Positions 50,057 through 58,335 of a DNA stretch of 64,000 bases are shown in pieces. This DNA is from Actinoplanes missouriensis 431 (GTDB taxonomy: Bacteria > Actinomycetota > Actinomycetes > Mycobacteriales > Micromonosporaceae). The notes under the pieces are model-generated. The model was not told where the DNA came from. It ran no database searches and was given only the letters and a program-made list of their open reading frames with translations. The first letter of the stretch is position 1. Every line of letters begins with the position of its first letter. Both the position numbers and the translations under genes were made by a program. Where the stretch lies: contig NC_017093.1 of the NCBI RefSeq assembly GCF_000284295.1, positions 8,246,001 through 8,310,000 on the forward strand, read 5' to 3'.

Positions 50057-51034
50057 CTAGTAGAAGACGCCGATCTGCTCGCGCAGCGTGTCCAGCAGCG
50101 CCATCACCTCGAGCGTCGTCTCCTGGGAGACGAGTGGGCTCTCCAGCTCCCCGGCGAGCAGGCACCGCTGCGCCTCCGCCGCCTCGAACTGGTACCCGCT
50201 GCCCTCGAACGCGAACTCGAACGTCTCCGGCGCGCGGTCCGGCCGGTTCAGCGTGAACGTCCGCGGCACGAAGAAGCCGGGTGGCAGATCGATCCGGCCA
50301 TCCGTGCCGGTGATCGACGCGGCGTTGCGGCTGGCGCCGTTGATGCTGCAGGTCAACGCCGCCACCGCGCCCGCCTCGTAGCCGAGCAGCACACCGGTGT
50401 TCTCGTCCACCCGTTCCGGGGTCAGGTGCGCCCAGGCGTGCGCGGACGCCGGGCTGCCGAGCAGCATGTGCGCCAGGTGGATCGGGTAGACGCCGAGGTC
50501 CAGCAGCGCGCCGCCGCCCAGTTCCGGGTCACGCAGCCGGTGCGACGCCGCGAACGGCCCCTGCAGGCCGAAGTCGGCGTGCACCGCGCTGACCCAGCCG
50601 ATCGCGCCCTCGTCGACCAGCTCGGCGATCTTGCGGATGGCCGGGTTGCAGCGCATCCACATGGCCTCCATCAGGAAGACGCCACGGGTCCGGGCGGCCT
50701 GGATCAGCTGTGCCGCGGACGCCAGGTCCAGCGTGATCGGCTTCTCGACCAGCACCGCCTTCCCGGCTTCCACGCACAGCATCGCGGCCTCGAAGTGGAA
50801 GGCGTGCGGCGTGGCGATGTACACGATGTCCACGCCGTCGTCGGCGGCCAGCTCCGCGTACGAGCCGTGCGCCCGCGCGAACCCGTGCCGCTGCGCGAAC
50901 GCCTCCGCGGTGGATCGGGAACGCGACCCGACGGCGGCCAGTTCGGCCCCCTCCACCAGCGGCAGGTCGGCGGCGAATGTGCTGGCGATCCCGCCGGGGC
51001 CGAGAATGCCCCAGCGCACCTTCTGTCCGTTCAT
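50057..51034 (-). CDS. Gfo/Idh/MocA family oxidoreductase
   Basis: The 325-aa product has an N-terminal Rossmann nucleotide-binding domain (VRWGILGPGGIASTFAADLP) and the family EKP motif (VLVEKPITLD). The C-terminal alpha/beta domain contains GGGALLDLGVYPIHLAHMLL. It is an NAD(P)-dependent dehydrogenase of a sugar or related substrate; specificity unknown. Confidence 0.92.
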   Translation of the reverse strand: MNGQKVRWGILGPGGIASTFAADLPLVEGAELAAVGSRSRSTAEAFAQRHGFARAHGSYAELAADDGVDIVYIATPHAFHFEAAMLCVEAGKAVLVEKPITLDLASAAQLIQAARTRGVFLMEAMWMRCNPAIRKIAELVDEGAIGWVSAVHADFGLQGPFAASHRLRDPELGGGALLDLGVYPIHLAHMLLGSPASAHAWAHLTPERVDENTGVLLGYEAGAVAALTCSINGASRNAASITGTDGRIDLPPGFFVPRTFTLNRPDRAPETFEFAFEGSGYQFEAAEAQRCLLAGELESPLVSQETTLEVMALLDTLREQIGVFY

Positions 51035-51081
51035 GATCGATACCGTATCGCCCGAACCGCCTCCGGTGGCACGATCGACCG

Positions 51082-51888
51082 GTGACCGACTCTTCCCCCG
51101 ATGCGATGATCCTGCCGCCCGCGATGCTGAAGCGCGCGCGCGAGTTCACCGGTCCGCCCGCGACGGCCCGCCCGGCGGCGACGGTGGTCCTTCTCCGGCC
51201 TTCCGGTTCCGCTTCCTTCGAGGTGTACGTGTTGAAGCGCGCCACCACGATGGTGTTCGGCGGTGTCTACGCGTTTCCCGGCGGCACCGTCGACCCGTCC
51301 GATCGCCCGTCCACGATCCGCACCGACTGGGCGGATCGTCTCGGTGTTCCGCCGGAGCAGGCGCACGCCGTGGTGGGCGCGGCGGCCCGTGAGCTCTTCG
51401 AGGAGACGGGCGTCCTGCTCGCCGGGCCGGTCGGCGAACCGGACCGGACGGTCGCCACCACCGACGGGGTCGACTGGGAGAGCGACCGTGCACGGGTGCA
51501 GCGCCGAGAGCTGTCGATGACCGAGCTGCTGGAACGCCGTGGCCTGCGCCTGCGCGACGATCTGCTGCTGCCGTGGGCCCGCTGGATCACCCCGGAGTTC
51601 GAGCCGAAGCGGTTCGACACGTGGTTCTTCGTGGCGCTGCTGCCGGAGTCGCAGGCCACCCATGACGTCTCCGGGGAGGCCGACGGGACCGACTGGCTGG
51701 AACCGGCCGCCACCGCCGGCCTGCCGATGCTTCCGCCCACCCGGCACACGCTGCGCCACCTGGCCGCGTGTTCCACGATCGCCGACGTGATCGCGGCGTC
51801 CGCCCATCGGGACGCGGCCACCCCGGTCCAGCCCCGGATCACGCTCACCCCAGACGGCCAGGCCACCCTCCACGTCCCCAGTCCATAG
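51082..51888 (+). CDS. NUDIX hydrolase (NUDT8/19-like, CoA-type layout)
   Basis: The 268-aa product has a split Nudix region: FPGGTVDPSD followed, after an insertion, by AARELFEETGVLLA. The insertion between GG and RELxEE is typical of the NUDT7/8/19 group acting on acyl-CoA-like substrates. Substrate is inferred only. Confidence 0.85.
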   Translation: MTDSSPDAMILPPAMLKRAREFTGPPATARPAATVVLLRPSGSASFEVYVLKRATTMVFGGVYAFPGGTVDPSDRPSTIRTDWADRLGVPPEQAHAVVGAAARELFEETGVLLAGPVGEPDRTVATTDGVDWESDRARVQRRELSMTELLERRGLRLRDDLLLPWARWITPEFEPKRFDTWFFVALLPESQATHDVSGEADGTDWLEPAATAGLPMLPPTRHTLRHLAACSTIADVIAASAHRDAATPVQPRITLTPDGQATLHVPSP

Positions 51889-51989
51889 ATCACGCCCGGG
51901 ATCGCGCCCCGGCGGAGTGCCGGACTCCCGGAGCAGATCTTGGCAGCTCATACCCATCCGGCAGCCACGGTTGGCTAGACCACGGCCGG

Positions 51990-52130
51990 GAGCCGGCGCG
52001 GGGCCAGGAGCCGGCGCGGGGCCAGGAGCCGGCGCGGGGCCAGGAGCCGGCGCGGGGCCGGGAGCCGGCGCGGGGCCGGGAGCCGGCGCGGGGCCGGGAG
52101 CCGGCGCGGGGCCGGGAGCCGGCGCGGGGC
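51990..52130. repeat. 18-bp tandem repeat, eight copies
   Basis: GAGCCGGCGCGGGGCCRG is repeated eight times at 18-nt steps (51990, 52008, 52026, 52044, 52062, 52080, 52098, 52116). The early units have CAG, the later CGG, at the last triplet. It lies between the NUDIX stop and pstB and looks like a variable-number repeat. It reads as a six-residue repeat in several frames, but no start or coding context supports a gene. Confidence 0.88.
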
Positions 52131-52230
52131 GCCGGGGGCGGCGGCGGGGCGCGCCGGGGGAACGGACGTCAGGGGTGGCTTCTCGGGGGCCCGGTGCGCT
52201 GCGGTTGGGGGGTGTCCGGGCGTACCCATG

Positions 52231-52269
52231 GGAAAAGCCGGCCCGGCGCACATGCCGGACCGGCTTTCC
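52231..52269. terminator. Terminator of the pst operon
   Basis: AAAGCCGG-C-CCGGC (52234-52247) pairs with GCCGG-A-CCGGCTTT (52254-52267) around GCACAT, with a single C/A mismatch. It lies 90 nt after pstB on the minus strand and is followed by the 18-bp repeats. Confidence 0.75.
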
Positions 52270-52270
52270 A

Positions 52271-52349
52271 GAGGCCGAACGACGAAAGGCCGAACGACGA
52301 GAAACCGAATGACGAGAAGCCGAACGAAGAGAAGCCGAACGACGAGGAA
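52271..52349. repeat. 15-bp degenerate tandem repeat next to the pstB stop
   Basis: About five units of AAGCCGAACGACGAG (with changes such as AAACCGAATGACGAG) occupy the gap immediately after pstB. Purine-rich strand, periodic at 15 nt. No coding role seen; the 3' UTR of pstB may contain it. Confidence 0.75.
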
Positions 52350-52357
52350 GCCGAGGG

Positions 52358-53143
52358 TCAGCCGAAGCGGCCGGTGATGTAGTCCTCGGTCTTCTTCTGC
52401 GACGGGTTGCTGAAGATCTTCTGGGTGTCGTCGTACTCGATCAGGCGGCCGGGGTCGCCCGTCTTGTCGATGGAGAAGAAGCCGGTCTTGTCGCTGACGC
52501 GGGCGGCCTGCTGCATGTTGTGCGTCACGATGATGATCGTGAAGCGGTCCTTCAGCTTGAACATCAGGTCCTCGATCGCCAGCGTGGAGATCGGGTCGAG
52601 AGCGGAGCAGGGCTCGTCCATGAGGACGACCTGCGGCTCGACGGCGATCGTGCGGGCGATGCAGAGGCGCTGCTGCTGGCCGCCGGAGAGGCCGGCGCCG
52701 GGACGGTCGAGGCGGTCCTTGACCTCGTCCCAGAGGTTCGCGGAACGCAGCGACTTCTCGGCCGCGTCGTCCAGGATCGACTTCTTCTTGACGCCGTTCA
52801 GCTTGAGGCCGGCGACCGCGTTCTCGTAGATCGACATCGTCGGGAACGGGTTGGGGCGCTGGAAGACCATGCCGATCATGCGACGGACGGCCGTCACGTC
52901 GACGTCCGGGTCGTAGATGTTCTGGTCGTCGATGGTGAGCCGGCCCTCGATGCGGGCGTTCGGCAGCACCTCGTGCATGCGGTTGATGGACCGCAGGAAC
53001 GTCGACTTGCCACAACCGGACGGGCCGATCAGGGCGGTGATGGTCTTCGGCTCGACGGTCATCGAGACGCTGTCGATCGCCTTGAAGGAGCCGTAGTAGG
53101 AGGAGACGTTGCTCGCCTCGATGCGCTTGGCCATGGATGACAC
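52358..53143 (-). CDS. pstB: Phosphate ABC transporter ATP-binding protein PstB
   Basis: The 261-aa ATPase has Walker A GPSGCGKST, signature LSGGQQQRLCIARTIA, Walker B VVLMDEPCSALDPIS. It powers high-affinity phosphate import with PstA and PstC. It follows pstA by 3 nt. Confidence 0.97.
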   Translation of the reverse strand: MSSMAKRIEASNVSSYYGSFKAIDSVSMTVEPKTITALIGPSGCGKSTFLRSINRMHEVLPNARIEGRLTIDDQNIYDPDVDVTAVRRMIGMVFQRPNPFPTMSIYENAVAGLKLNGVKKKSILDDAAEKSLRSANLWDEVKDRLDRPGAGLSGGQQQRLCIARTIAVEPQVVLMDEPCSALDPISTLAIEDLMFKLKDRFTIIIVTHNMQQAARVSDKTGFFSIDKTGDPGRLIEYDDTQKIFSNPSQKKTEDYITGRFG

Positions 53144-53146
53144 CTC

Positions 53147-54232
53147 TTAACGGGACAGCTTGTTGCGACGGGCGAGCAGCTTGGCGGCGATGGTGAGGAT
53201 CAGTACCAGCGCCACCAGGGTGAGCGCGGCTGTCCAGGCGCGGGCCGGCGCGTACCGGGAGGCGTCGCCCGCCTGCTGGTACACGAAGAGCGCCAGCGAC
53301 TGCTGGTTGCCTGCGAACGGGTCGTAGTTGATCGCGGCGGCGCCGCCGGCGACCAGGAGCACCGGAGCGGTCTCGCCGGCTGCACGGGCAATGGCCAGCA
53401 TGACACCGGTGACGATGCCGGGGAGGGCGGTCGGCAGGACGACCTTGAGGATCGTCTTCCACTGGGGTACGCCGAGCGCGTACGAACCCTCCCGCAGCGG
53501 ACCCGGCACCAGGCGCAGCATCTCCTCGGTCGACCGGACGATCGTCGGCAGCATCAGCACGGTCAGGGCCAGCGCGGCGGCGAAACCGGAGTAGCGCGGC
53601 TGCCCGTCGTTGAACCACGGGCTGACGATCAGAACCCAGAACGAGAGGATGAACAGACCGGCGACGATCGACGGGATGCCCGTCATGACGTCGACGAAGA
53701 AGCGGACCGTGTTGGCGAACCGGCCCCGGCCGTACTCCACCAGGTAGATCGCACCGAGCACGCCGAGCGGCACGGCGAGCAGCGCGGCGATGCCGACCTG
53801 CTCCAGGGTGCCGATGATCGCGTGGTAGGCGCCACCGTTGGGGTCACGCGCGCTGATGTTGTTCATCGAGGTGCCGAAGAAGTTCGCGTCGAGCCGCTCG
53901 TAGCCCTTGGAGACCAGCGTCCACACGACCGAGGCCAGCGGCAGGACCGCCAGGATGCAGGCGGCGTAGATCAGCGACTTCATGGTCCGGTTGCGGGCGG
54001 CGCGCTTGCCCTCGATCCGGCCGGCGACGATGTTGATGCCGACCAGGTAGAGGACGACGCCGACGAACGCGACGAGCACCCAGTTGCCGATGCCGGCGCC
54101 GAGCACCACGGCAGCGGCCAGCACGACCGCGCCGGCCGCGACGCCGAGGTTCACGGCGAGCGGAAGTTCCTTGGTCCGGATGTTGTCCGGCGTCATCACG
54201 ACGCCGGGCACTTCACGATCGAGAAGGCTCAT
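53147..54232 (-). CDS. pstA: Phosphate ABC transporter permease PstA
   Basis: The 361-aa protein has six membrane segments and the PstA permease motif (GVLGAIYLVEYGRGRFANTV; later ALGVPQWKTILKVVLPTALP and GIVTGVMLAIARAAGETAPV). The N-terminal part is longer than in E. coli PstA. Overlaps pstC by 4 nt. Confidence 0.95.
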   Translation of the reverse strand: MSLLDREVPGVVMTPDNIRTKELPLAVNLGVAAGAVVLAAAVVLGAGIGNWVLVAFVGVVLYLVGINIVAGRIEGKRAARNRTMKSLIYAACILAVLPLASVVWTLVSKGYERLDANFFGTSMNNISARDPNGGAYHAIIGTLEQVGIAALLAVPLGVLGAIYLVEYGRGRFANTVRFFVDVMTGIPSIVAGLFILSFWVLIVSPWFNDGQPRYSGFAAALALTVLMLPTIVRSTEEMLRLVPGPLREGSYALGVPQWKTILKVVLPTALPGIVTGVMLAIARAAGETAPVLLVAGGAAAINYDPFAGNQQSLALFVYQQAGDASRYAPARAWTAALTLVALVLILTIAAKLLARRNKLSR

Positions 54233-55299
54233 GCCGCACTGTCCCGGAACTCGCGACGGCGGTAGATGATCGCCCGCGCCGTCATGTTGACCACCAGTGT
54301 GATCGCGAAGAGCACCAGACCGGAGGCGATCAGAGCGCCACGACCGACGCTGTTGGCCTCACCGAAGGTGTTCGCGATGTTGGCGGCGATCGAGTTGCCG
54401 CCGTTCTGAATCAGGTTGAACGAGATGTTGAACGTGATGCCGAGGGTCAGCGCCAGGGCGATGGTCTCACCGAGGGCGCGGCCGAGGCCGAGCATCACCG
54501 CGGCGATCACGCCGGGCTTGCCGTACGGCAGGACCGCGGTGCGGATCATCTCCCAGCGGGTGGCGCCGAGCGCGAGCGCGGCCTCCTCGTTCATCCCCGG
54601 GGTCTGCTGGAAGACCTCACGGGAGAGGGAGGTGACGATCGGCAGCACCATGATCGCCAGCACCAGGCCACCGAGCATGATCGACTGACCGAACGGGCCC
54701 TCGCCGCCGAAGATCGGCAGCCAGCCGAAGTAGTGGTTCAGCCAGACCGAGAAGTCGCGGACCGGCTGCTGCAGGACGTCCCGGCCCCAGAGACCGAAGA
54801 CCACACTGGGCACGGCAGCGAGCAGGTCGATCACGAAGCCCAGCGGCGTGGCCAGCCGCTTGGGCGCGTAGTGCGACAGGAAGAGCGCGATGGCCAGCGC
54901 GATCGGCACCGCGATGATCAGCGCGATGACCGAGCTGAGCACGGTACCGAAGGCGAGTGCGGCGATACCGAAGACCGGCTGCGCGTCGTTCGGGAACCAC
55001 TTCTTCTCGGTGAGGAAGTTGGCGGTGTTGTCCTGGAGGGCGGGCACCGCCTTCGACACCAGGAAGACCGCGATGGCGATGATGATGACCAGCACCATCG
55101 CGCCCGCTGCGGTGGACAGGCCACGGAAGCCTGTCTCGATCGAGAACCGGGCCTTCTTGGGGAGGGCTCCACCGCCACCCAGCGGGGGCTCCTGATAGCT
55201 GCTCGGGGACGCACCCGAGCCGGCGCCCTGAGCGTGACGGGAGGTCACGCTCAGGTCGCCGGCGGTGGCGTTCACCGAGCGGGAGGGGTTGTCACCCAT
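54229..55299 (-). CDS. pstC: Phosphate ABC transporter permease PstC
   Basis: The 356-aa permease has the PstC pattern (SVIALIIAVPIALAIALFLS; LLAAVPSVVFGLWG; ALALGATRWEMIRTAVLPYG; GRALGETIALALTLG). The first 50 residues are Ser/Gly-rich and cytoplasmic. It follows pstS by 54 nt. Confidence 0.95.
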   Translation of the reverse strand: MGDNPSRSVNATAGDLSVTSRHAQGAGSGASPSSYQEPPLGGGGALPKKARFSIETGFRGLSTAAGAMVLVIIIAIAVFLVSKAVPALQDNTANFLTEKKWFPNDAQPVFGIAALAFGTVLSSVIALIIAVPIALAIALFLSHYAPKRLATPLGFVIDLLAAVPSVVFGLWGRDVLQQPVRDFSVWLNHYFGWLPIFGGEGPFGQSIMLGGLVLAIMVLPIVTSLSREVFQQTPGMNEEAALALGATRWEMIRTAVLPYGKPGVIAAVMLGLGRALGETIALALTLGITFNISFNLIQNGGNSIAANIANTFGEANSVGRGALIASGLVLFAITLVVNMTARAIIYRRREFRDSAA

Positions 55300-55353
55300 C
55301 TGCGCGCTCGCTGTCGTCTCGGAGGGATCGTCTCTAAGGGGATGGACGAATCG

Positions 55354-56448
55354 TCAGGAGATCGAGGCGACCGAGGTCTCGACCTTGGCCCGCAGGGTCT
55401 CCGGCAGCGGGGCGTAGCCCAGCTCCGCGAGCGCCGTCTGGCCGGCGGTGCTCGAGGTGTACTTCAGGAAGGACTGGATCTCCTTGGCCTTCGCGGAGCC
55501 CTTGCTGCAGGCGATCTCGTAGGTCACCAGCACGATCGGGTACGCGCCCGGGGTGGTGGTGGCGTAGTCGAGCTCGAGGGCCAGGTCACCCTCGGTGCCC
55601 TTGACGGTCGCGTTCTCGAAGGTCTTGCCGGCCGACTCGCCGGACAGCTCGACGAACTCGCCGGCGCCGTTCTTGATCTTGGCCTTCTGCAGGTCGCTGT
55701 TCTCCGCGAAGGAGAGCTCGACGTAGGAGATCGTGTTCGGGGTGCTCTTGACCTTGGTGGCCACGCCGTCGGACTTCGCCGCGCCGGTGCCGCCCGGGGC
55801 CTTCCACGCCTTGGCGTTGCTGAACTTCCAGTCGGCCTCGGCGGTCTTGCTGAGGTACTTGGTGAAGTTGTCAGTGGTGCCGGACTCGTCCGAGCGGTGC
55901 ACCGTCTCGATGGTGGCGTCCGGGAGCTTCGCGCCGGAGTTCTCCGCCGCGATGGCGGCGTCGTTCCACTTGGTGATGGTGCCGGAGAAGATCTTCGCCA
56001 GGGTGGAGGACGACAGCTGCAGGCCGTCGACGCCCTGCACGTTGTAGACCACGGCGATCGGGCCGATCACCATCGGGAGGTTGAGCGCCTTGCCACCGAC
56101 GCACTTGGCGTCGGCCTGCGGCTGCTCGTCCTCCTTGAGGGCCGAGTCAGAGCCGGCGAAGTCGGCGGTGCCGGCGATGAACGCCTCGATGCCCGCACCG
56201 GAACCCGTGCCCTGGTAGTCAATCTGGGCACCGGAACACTGCGCGTTGTAGCCCTTGATCCACTCGTCCATGGCGTTCTTCTGAGCGGTGGAGCCCTGCG
56301 CAGTCAGGCTGCCGCTGACGCAGCTGCCGGGTGCGGCGGACGCGCCACCGCTCGCCTCCGGCGCCTCGTTGTCCGAGCCGCACCCGGTGAGTGCGATCGT
56401 CGCAGTCAAAGCAATGCCGGCCACGAAACCGGACCGCTGGAGCTTCAC
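55354..56448 (-). CDS. pstS: Phosphate-binding lipoprotein PstS
   Basis: The 364-aa binding protein has a lipoprotein signal with lipobox LTGC (Cys23) and the PstS fold (GSLTAQGSTAQKNAMDEWIK; DYQGTGSGAGIEAFIAGTAD; DESGTTDNFTKYLS). It captures phosphate outside the membrane. A PHO-box-like direct repeat lies about 90-110 nt upstream. Confidence 0.95.
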   Translation of the reverse strand: MKLQRSGFVAGIALTATIALTGCGSDNEAPEASGGASAAPGSCVSGSLTAQGSTAQKNAMDEWIKGYNAQCSGAQIDYQGTGSGAGIEAFIAGTADFAGSDSALKEDEQPQADAKCVGGKALNLPMVIGPIAVVYNVQGVDGLQLSSSTLAKIFSGTITKWNDAAIAAENSGAKLPDATIETVHRSDESGTTDNFTKYLSKTAEADWKFSNAKAWKAPGGTGAAKSDGVATKVKSTPNTISYVELSFAENSDLQKAKIKNGAGEFVELSGESAGKTFENATVKGTEGDLALELDYATTTPGAYPIVLVTYEIACSKGSAKAKEIQSFLKYTSSTAGQTALAELGYAPLPETLRAKVETSVASIS

Positions 56449-56534
56449 GGGTTGTCCCTTCGGGTTATCTGCAGCCAGTCACTCACCGGCTTGCACACCG
56501 AAAGCTAGGAGCGCGAAGTGACCGGATAACCGGC

Positions 56535-56556
56535 CGCAAATGAACTGGGGGTGAAC
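56535..56556 (-). promoter_or_regulatory. PHO box before pstS
   Basis: On the minus strand GTTCACCCCCA (56546-56556) and GTTCATTTGCG (56535-56545) are adjacent 11-nt direct repeats, as in the Streptomyces PhoP box. They sit upstream of a candidate -10 (TAGCTT, 56502-56507) for pstS. PhoP control under phosphate starvation is inferred. Confidence 0.7.
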
Positions 56557-56900
56557 AGGTAAGCCCCAGAAGGTAGCCATCCCCGGAGCGCCAGTTGTCC
56601 GTTAAGTGAACCACGCCCTTGCCATCCGTAATGTCGGAAATATCGGGGCGGCCGTGACCTTCGCGAGATATACCCTTGTCCGTGCCGTGACAAATGAGCA
56701 GCGTCGATTACGCGGCGCAGGTCACAGCTGACAGACCGTGCAAGCCATTCCGGTACGGGCATGGCCGCCCCAAACGCAGCATGATCCGTCCCCGAGAGTC
56801 CGCGCGGCCGATTGCCCACATCCGGCCGTCCGGCGACCTACGGCGACGGGTGCATGGTCACCCCGCGCCCGTTACCCGGGGTGACCACAGTCCCCGCCGG
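56557..56900. other. Intergenic DNA upstream of the pst operon
   Basis: This 344-nt stretch lies between the pstS promoter region and the first repeats before mshD. It contains an AT-richer pocket (about 56600-56700) but no frame with coding character, no tRNA and no clear hairpin. I see nothing definite in it. Confidence 0.5.
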
Positions 56901-56988
56901 CGTGTGGAATTCGAGCGCGCTCGGCACCCCAACTTCCCACGCAACGAGTCTCCAGCCGAGCGTGTGGAATTCGGGCTCGCTCGGCACC
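56901..56988. repeat. Pair of 28-bp direct repeats, 60-nt period
   Basis: CGTGTGGAATTCGAGCGCGC... at 56901-56928 recurs as CGTGTGGAATTCGGGCTCGC... at 56961-56988, with three differences, exactly 60 nt apart. Function unknown; possibly a binding-site pair or duplicated remnant. Confidence 0.7.
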
Positions 56989-57047
56989 GCGGCCGTTCGC
57001 GTGATCGAAGCTGTCACCGTCGGGGCGGCGCCCTGGGTCGCTCAGTT

Positions 57048-57264
57048 GATCAGCTCTGTGGACCAGCCGGACCAGCCGGACCAGCCGGACCGGCTGGTCC
57101 GGCTGGTCCGGCCGGTCCGGCTGGCTCTCAGTGCTGTCCGGAGCCGCGTTGACAGCACTGTTAACCAGCTCGCCTCGCCCGGCTGGTTAACAGTGCTGTC
57201 AACCGCCCGTTTTGTCCGCACTGAGCGCCAGCCGGCCATCGGCGTTTCCAAGATCTGCGAGCCG
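57048..57264 (-). repeat. Dispersed palindromic intergenic element, copy B
   Basis: In inverted orientation to the copy near 1.9 kb. The shared core (57205-57264, minus strand) is followed by a 22-bp perfect inverted repeat (arms 57148-57169 and 57182-57203, AGCACTGTTAACCAGC within the first arm). Next come 27-bp arms built of GACCAGCCG triplicates (57061-57087 with 57091-57117, one mismatch). Two large hairpins can form. No coding content. Confidence 0.82.
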
Positions 57265-57347
57265 GGCACCGCGCCGGCCGACTCTCCACGACCGCCCGCG
57301 TGCGGGTTCCGGGCGGGGACCGGAGAGGTGCGGGTCACGCCCCTGCG

Positions 57348-57437
57348 CCACGCACCCGCGTGACGGGGCGCCACGCACCCGCGTGACGGGGCGCCACGCA
57401 CCCGCGTGACGGGGCGCCACGCACCCGCGTGACGGGG
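57348..57437. repeat. 23-bp tandem repeat, four copies
   Basis: CCACGCACCCGCGTGACGGG (first 20 nt of the 23-nt unit) is repeated four times at 57348, 57371, 57394 and 57417, ending 6 nt before the mshD stop. Each unit contains CACGC...GCGTG, a small stem. Confidence 0.85.
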
Positions 57438-57443
57438 AACCCG

Positions 57444-58325
57444 CTACGGGCGCTGGTAACTGATGTCGGTCTTGTGGACGTCGTAGCCCAAGCGCCGGTA
57501 CAACTTCACGGCCGCCTCGTTGGACTCGTCCACATACAGGTTCGAGATGGTCAGGCCCCGACCGGCGAGGTAGCTCAGCCCCGCCACGCTCAACGCCGCG
57601 CCCAGGCCACGCCGATGGCCGGACGGGTCGACGCCCAGCACGTAGATCTCGCCGATCGCCGGGTCACCTCCGGAGGCCGGGTGGATCTTCGTCCAGTGGA
57701 AGCCGACGAGGTCGTCGCCGGAGACGGCCAGCAGGAAGCCCTCCGGGTCGAACCACGGCTCGTCCTCGCGGGCCAGCAGGTCCGCCATCGTCCATTTCCC
57801 CTGCTCGGGGTGGTGGGCGAACGCCCGCGCGTTGATGTCGAGCCAGGCCTGCTCGTCCTGACCGGGGCGGAACGCCCGCACGGTCACCCCCTCGGGCAGC
57901 GGCACCGAGGGAAGGGGCTCGACGAGGGAGCGCCGCATCTGCCAGAGCACACGGGCCCGGGCGAAGCCGTTGCGGGACGCGAAGATCGCCGCGCCGGGGT
58001 CGTCGCCGTGTGCCCAGAAGCTCAGCGGACCGGTCCCGGCCGCGGTGAGCAGCGCGGTGCCGTGCCCCTGACGGCGGAACCGCGGGTGCACCACGAGCTC
58101 GCCGGAGCCGTCGGCCAGATAGGCGTAACCGGCCAGCCGGTCACCCGTGCAGGAGAGCAGATGCGTACCGGGATGGGGGGCGTCGCCCCGGACCCGCAGC
58201 ACGACGTCCTCGGAGAGGGGGTAGACGCCGTCCGCCTCGGCCGCCGCGGCGGCCAGGGCGAGGACGTCGTCGATCTCGGACGCGGACAGCCGGTCCGCGG
58301 CACGAACCGGCTGCACCATCGTCAT
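57444..58325 (-). CDS. mshD: Mycothiol synthase MshD
   Basis: The 293-aa enzyme has two GNAT domains: the N-terminal half with VVHPRFRRQGHGTALLTAAG, and the C-terminal half with GEIYVLGVDPSGHRRGLGAA and LYVDESNEAAVKLYRRLGYD. MshD acetylates Cys-GlcN-Ins to mycothiol, the main actinobacterial thiol. It lies next to a GlnR-like regulator, as in Mycobacterium. Confidence 0.94.
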   Translation of the reverse strand: MTMVQPVRAADRLSASEIDDVLALAAAAAEADGVYPLSEDVVLRVRGDAPHPGTHLLSCTGDRLAGYAYLADGSGELVVHPRFRRQGHGTALLTAAGTGPLSFWAHGDDPGAAIFASRNGFARARVLWQMRRSLVEPLPSVPLPEGVTVRAFRPGQDEQAWLDINARAFAHHPEQGKWTMADLLAREDEPWFDPEGFLLAVSGDDLVGFHWTKIHPASGGDPAIGEIYVLGVDPSGHRRGLGAALSVAGLSYLAGRGLTISNLYVDESNEAAVKLYRRLGYDVHKTDISYQRP

Positions 58326-58335
58326 CGGAACACTC

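Noticed and set aside
51990..52349. Possible CRISPR array
   Set aside because: The 18- and 15-bp units are contiguous without spacers and there are no cas genes.
52361..53618. Frame reading across pstB and pstA
   Set aside because: Different frame from both real genes; Arg/His-rich and without ABC motifs.
56694..57363. Open frames with GPAGPA and QPDQPD repeats
   Set aside because: They come from the palindromic element and neighbouring repeats, have no ribosome site and no conserved domain.
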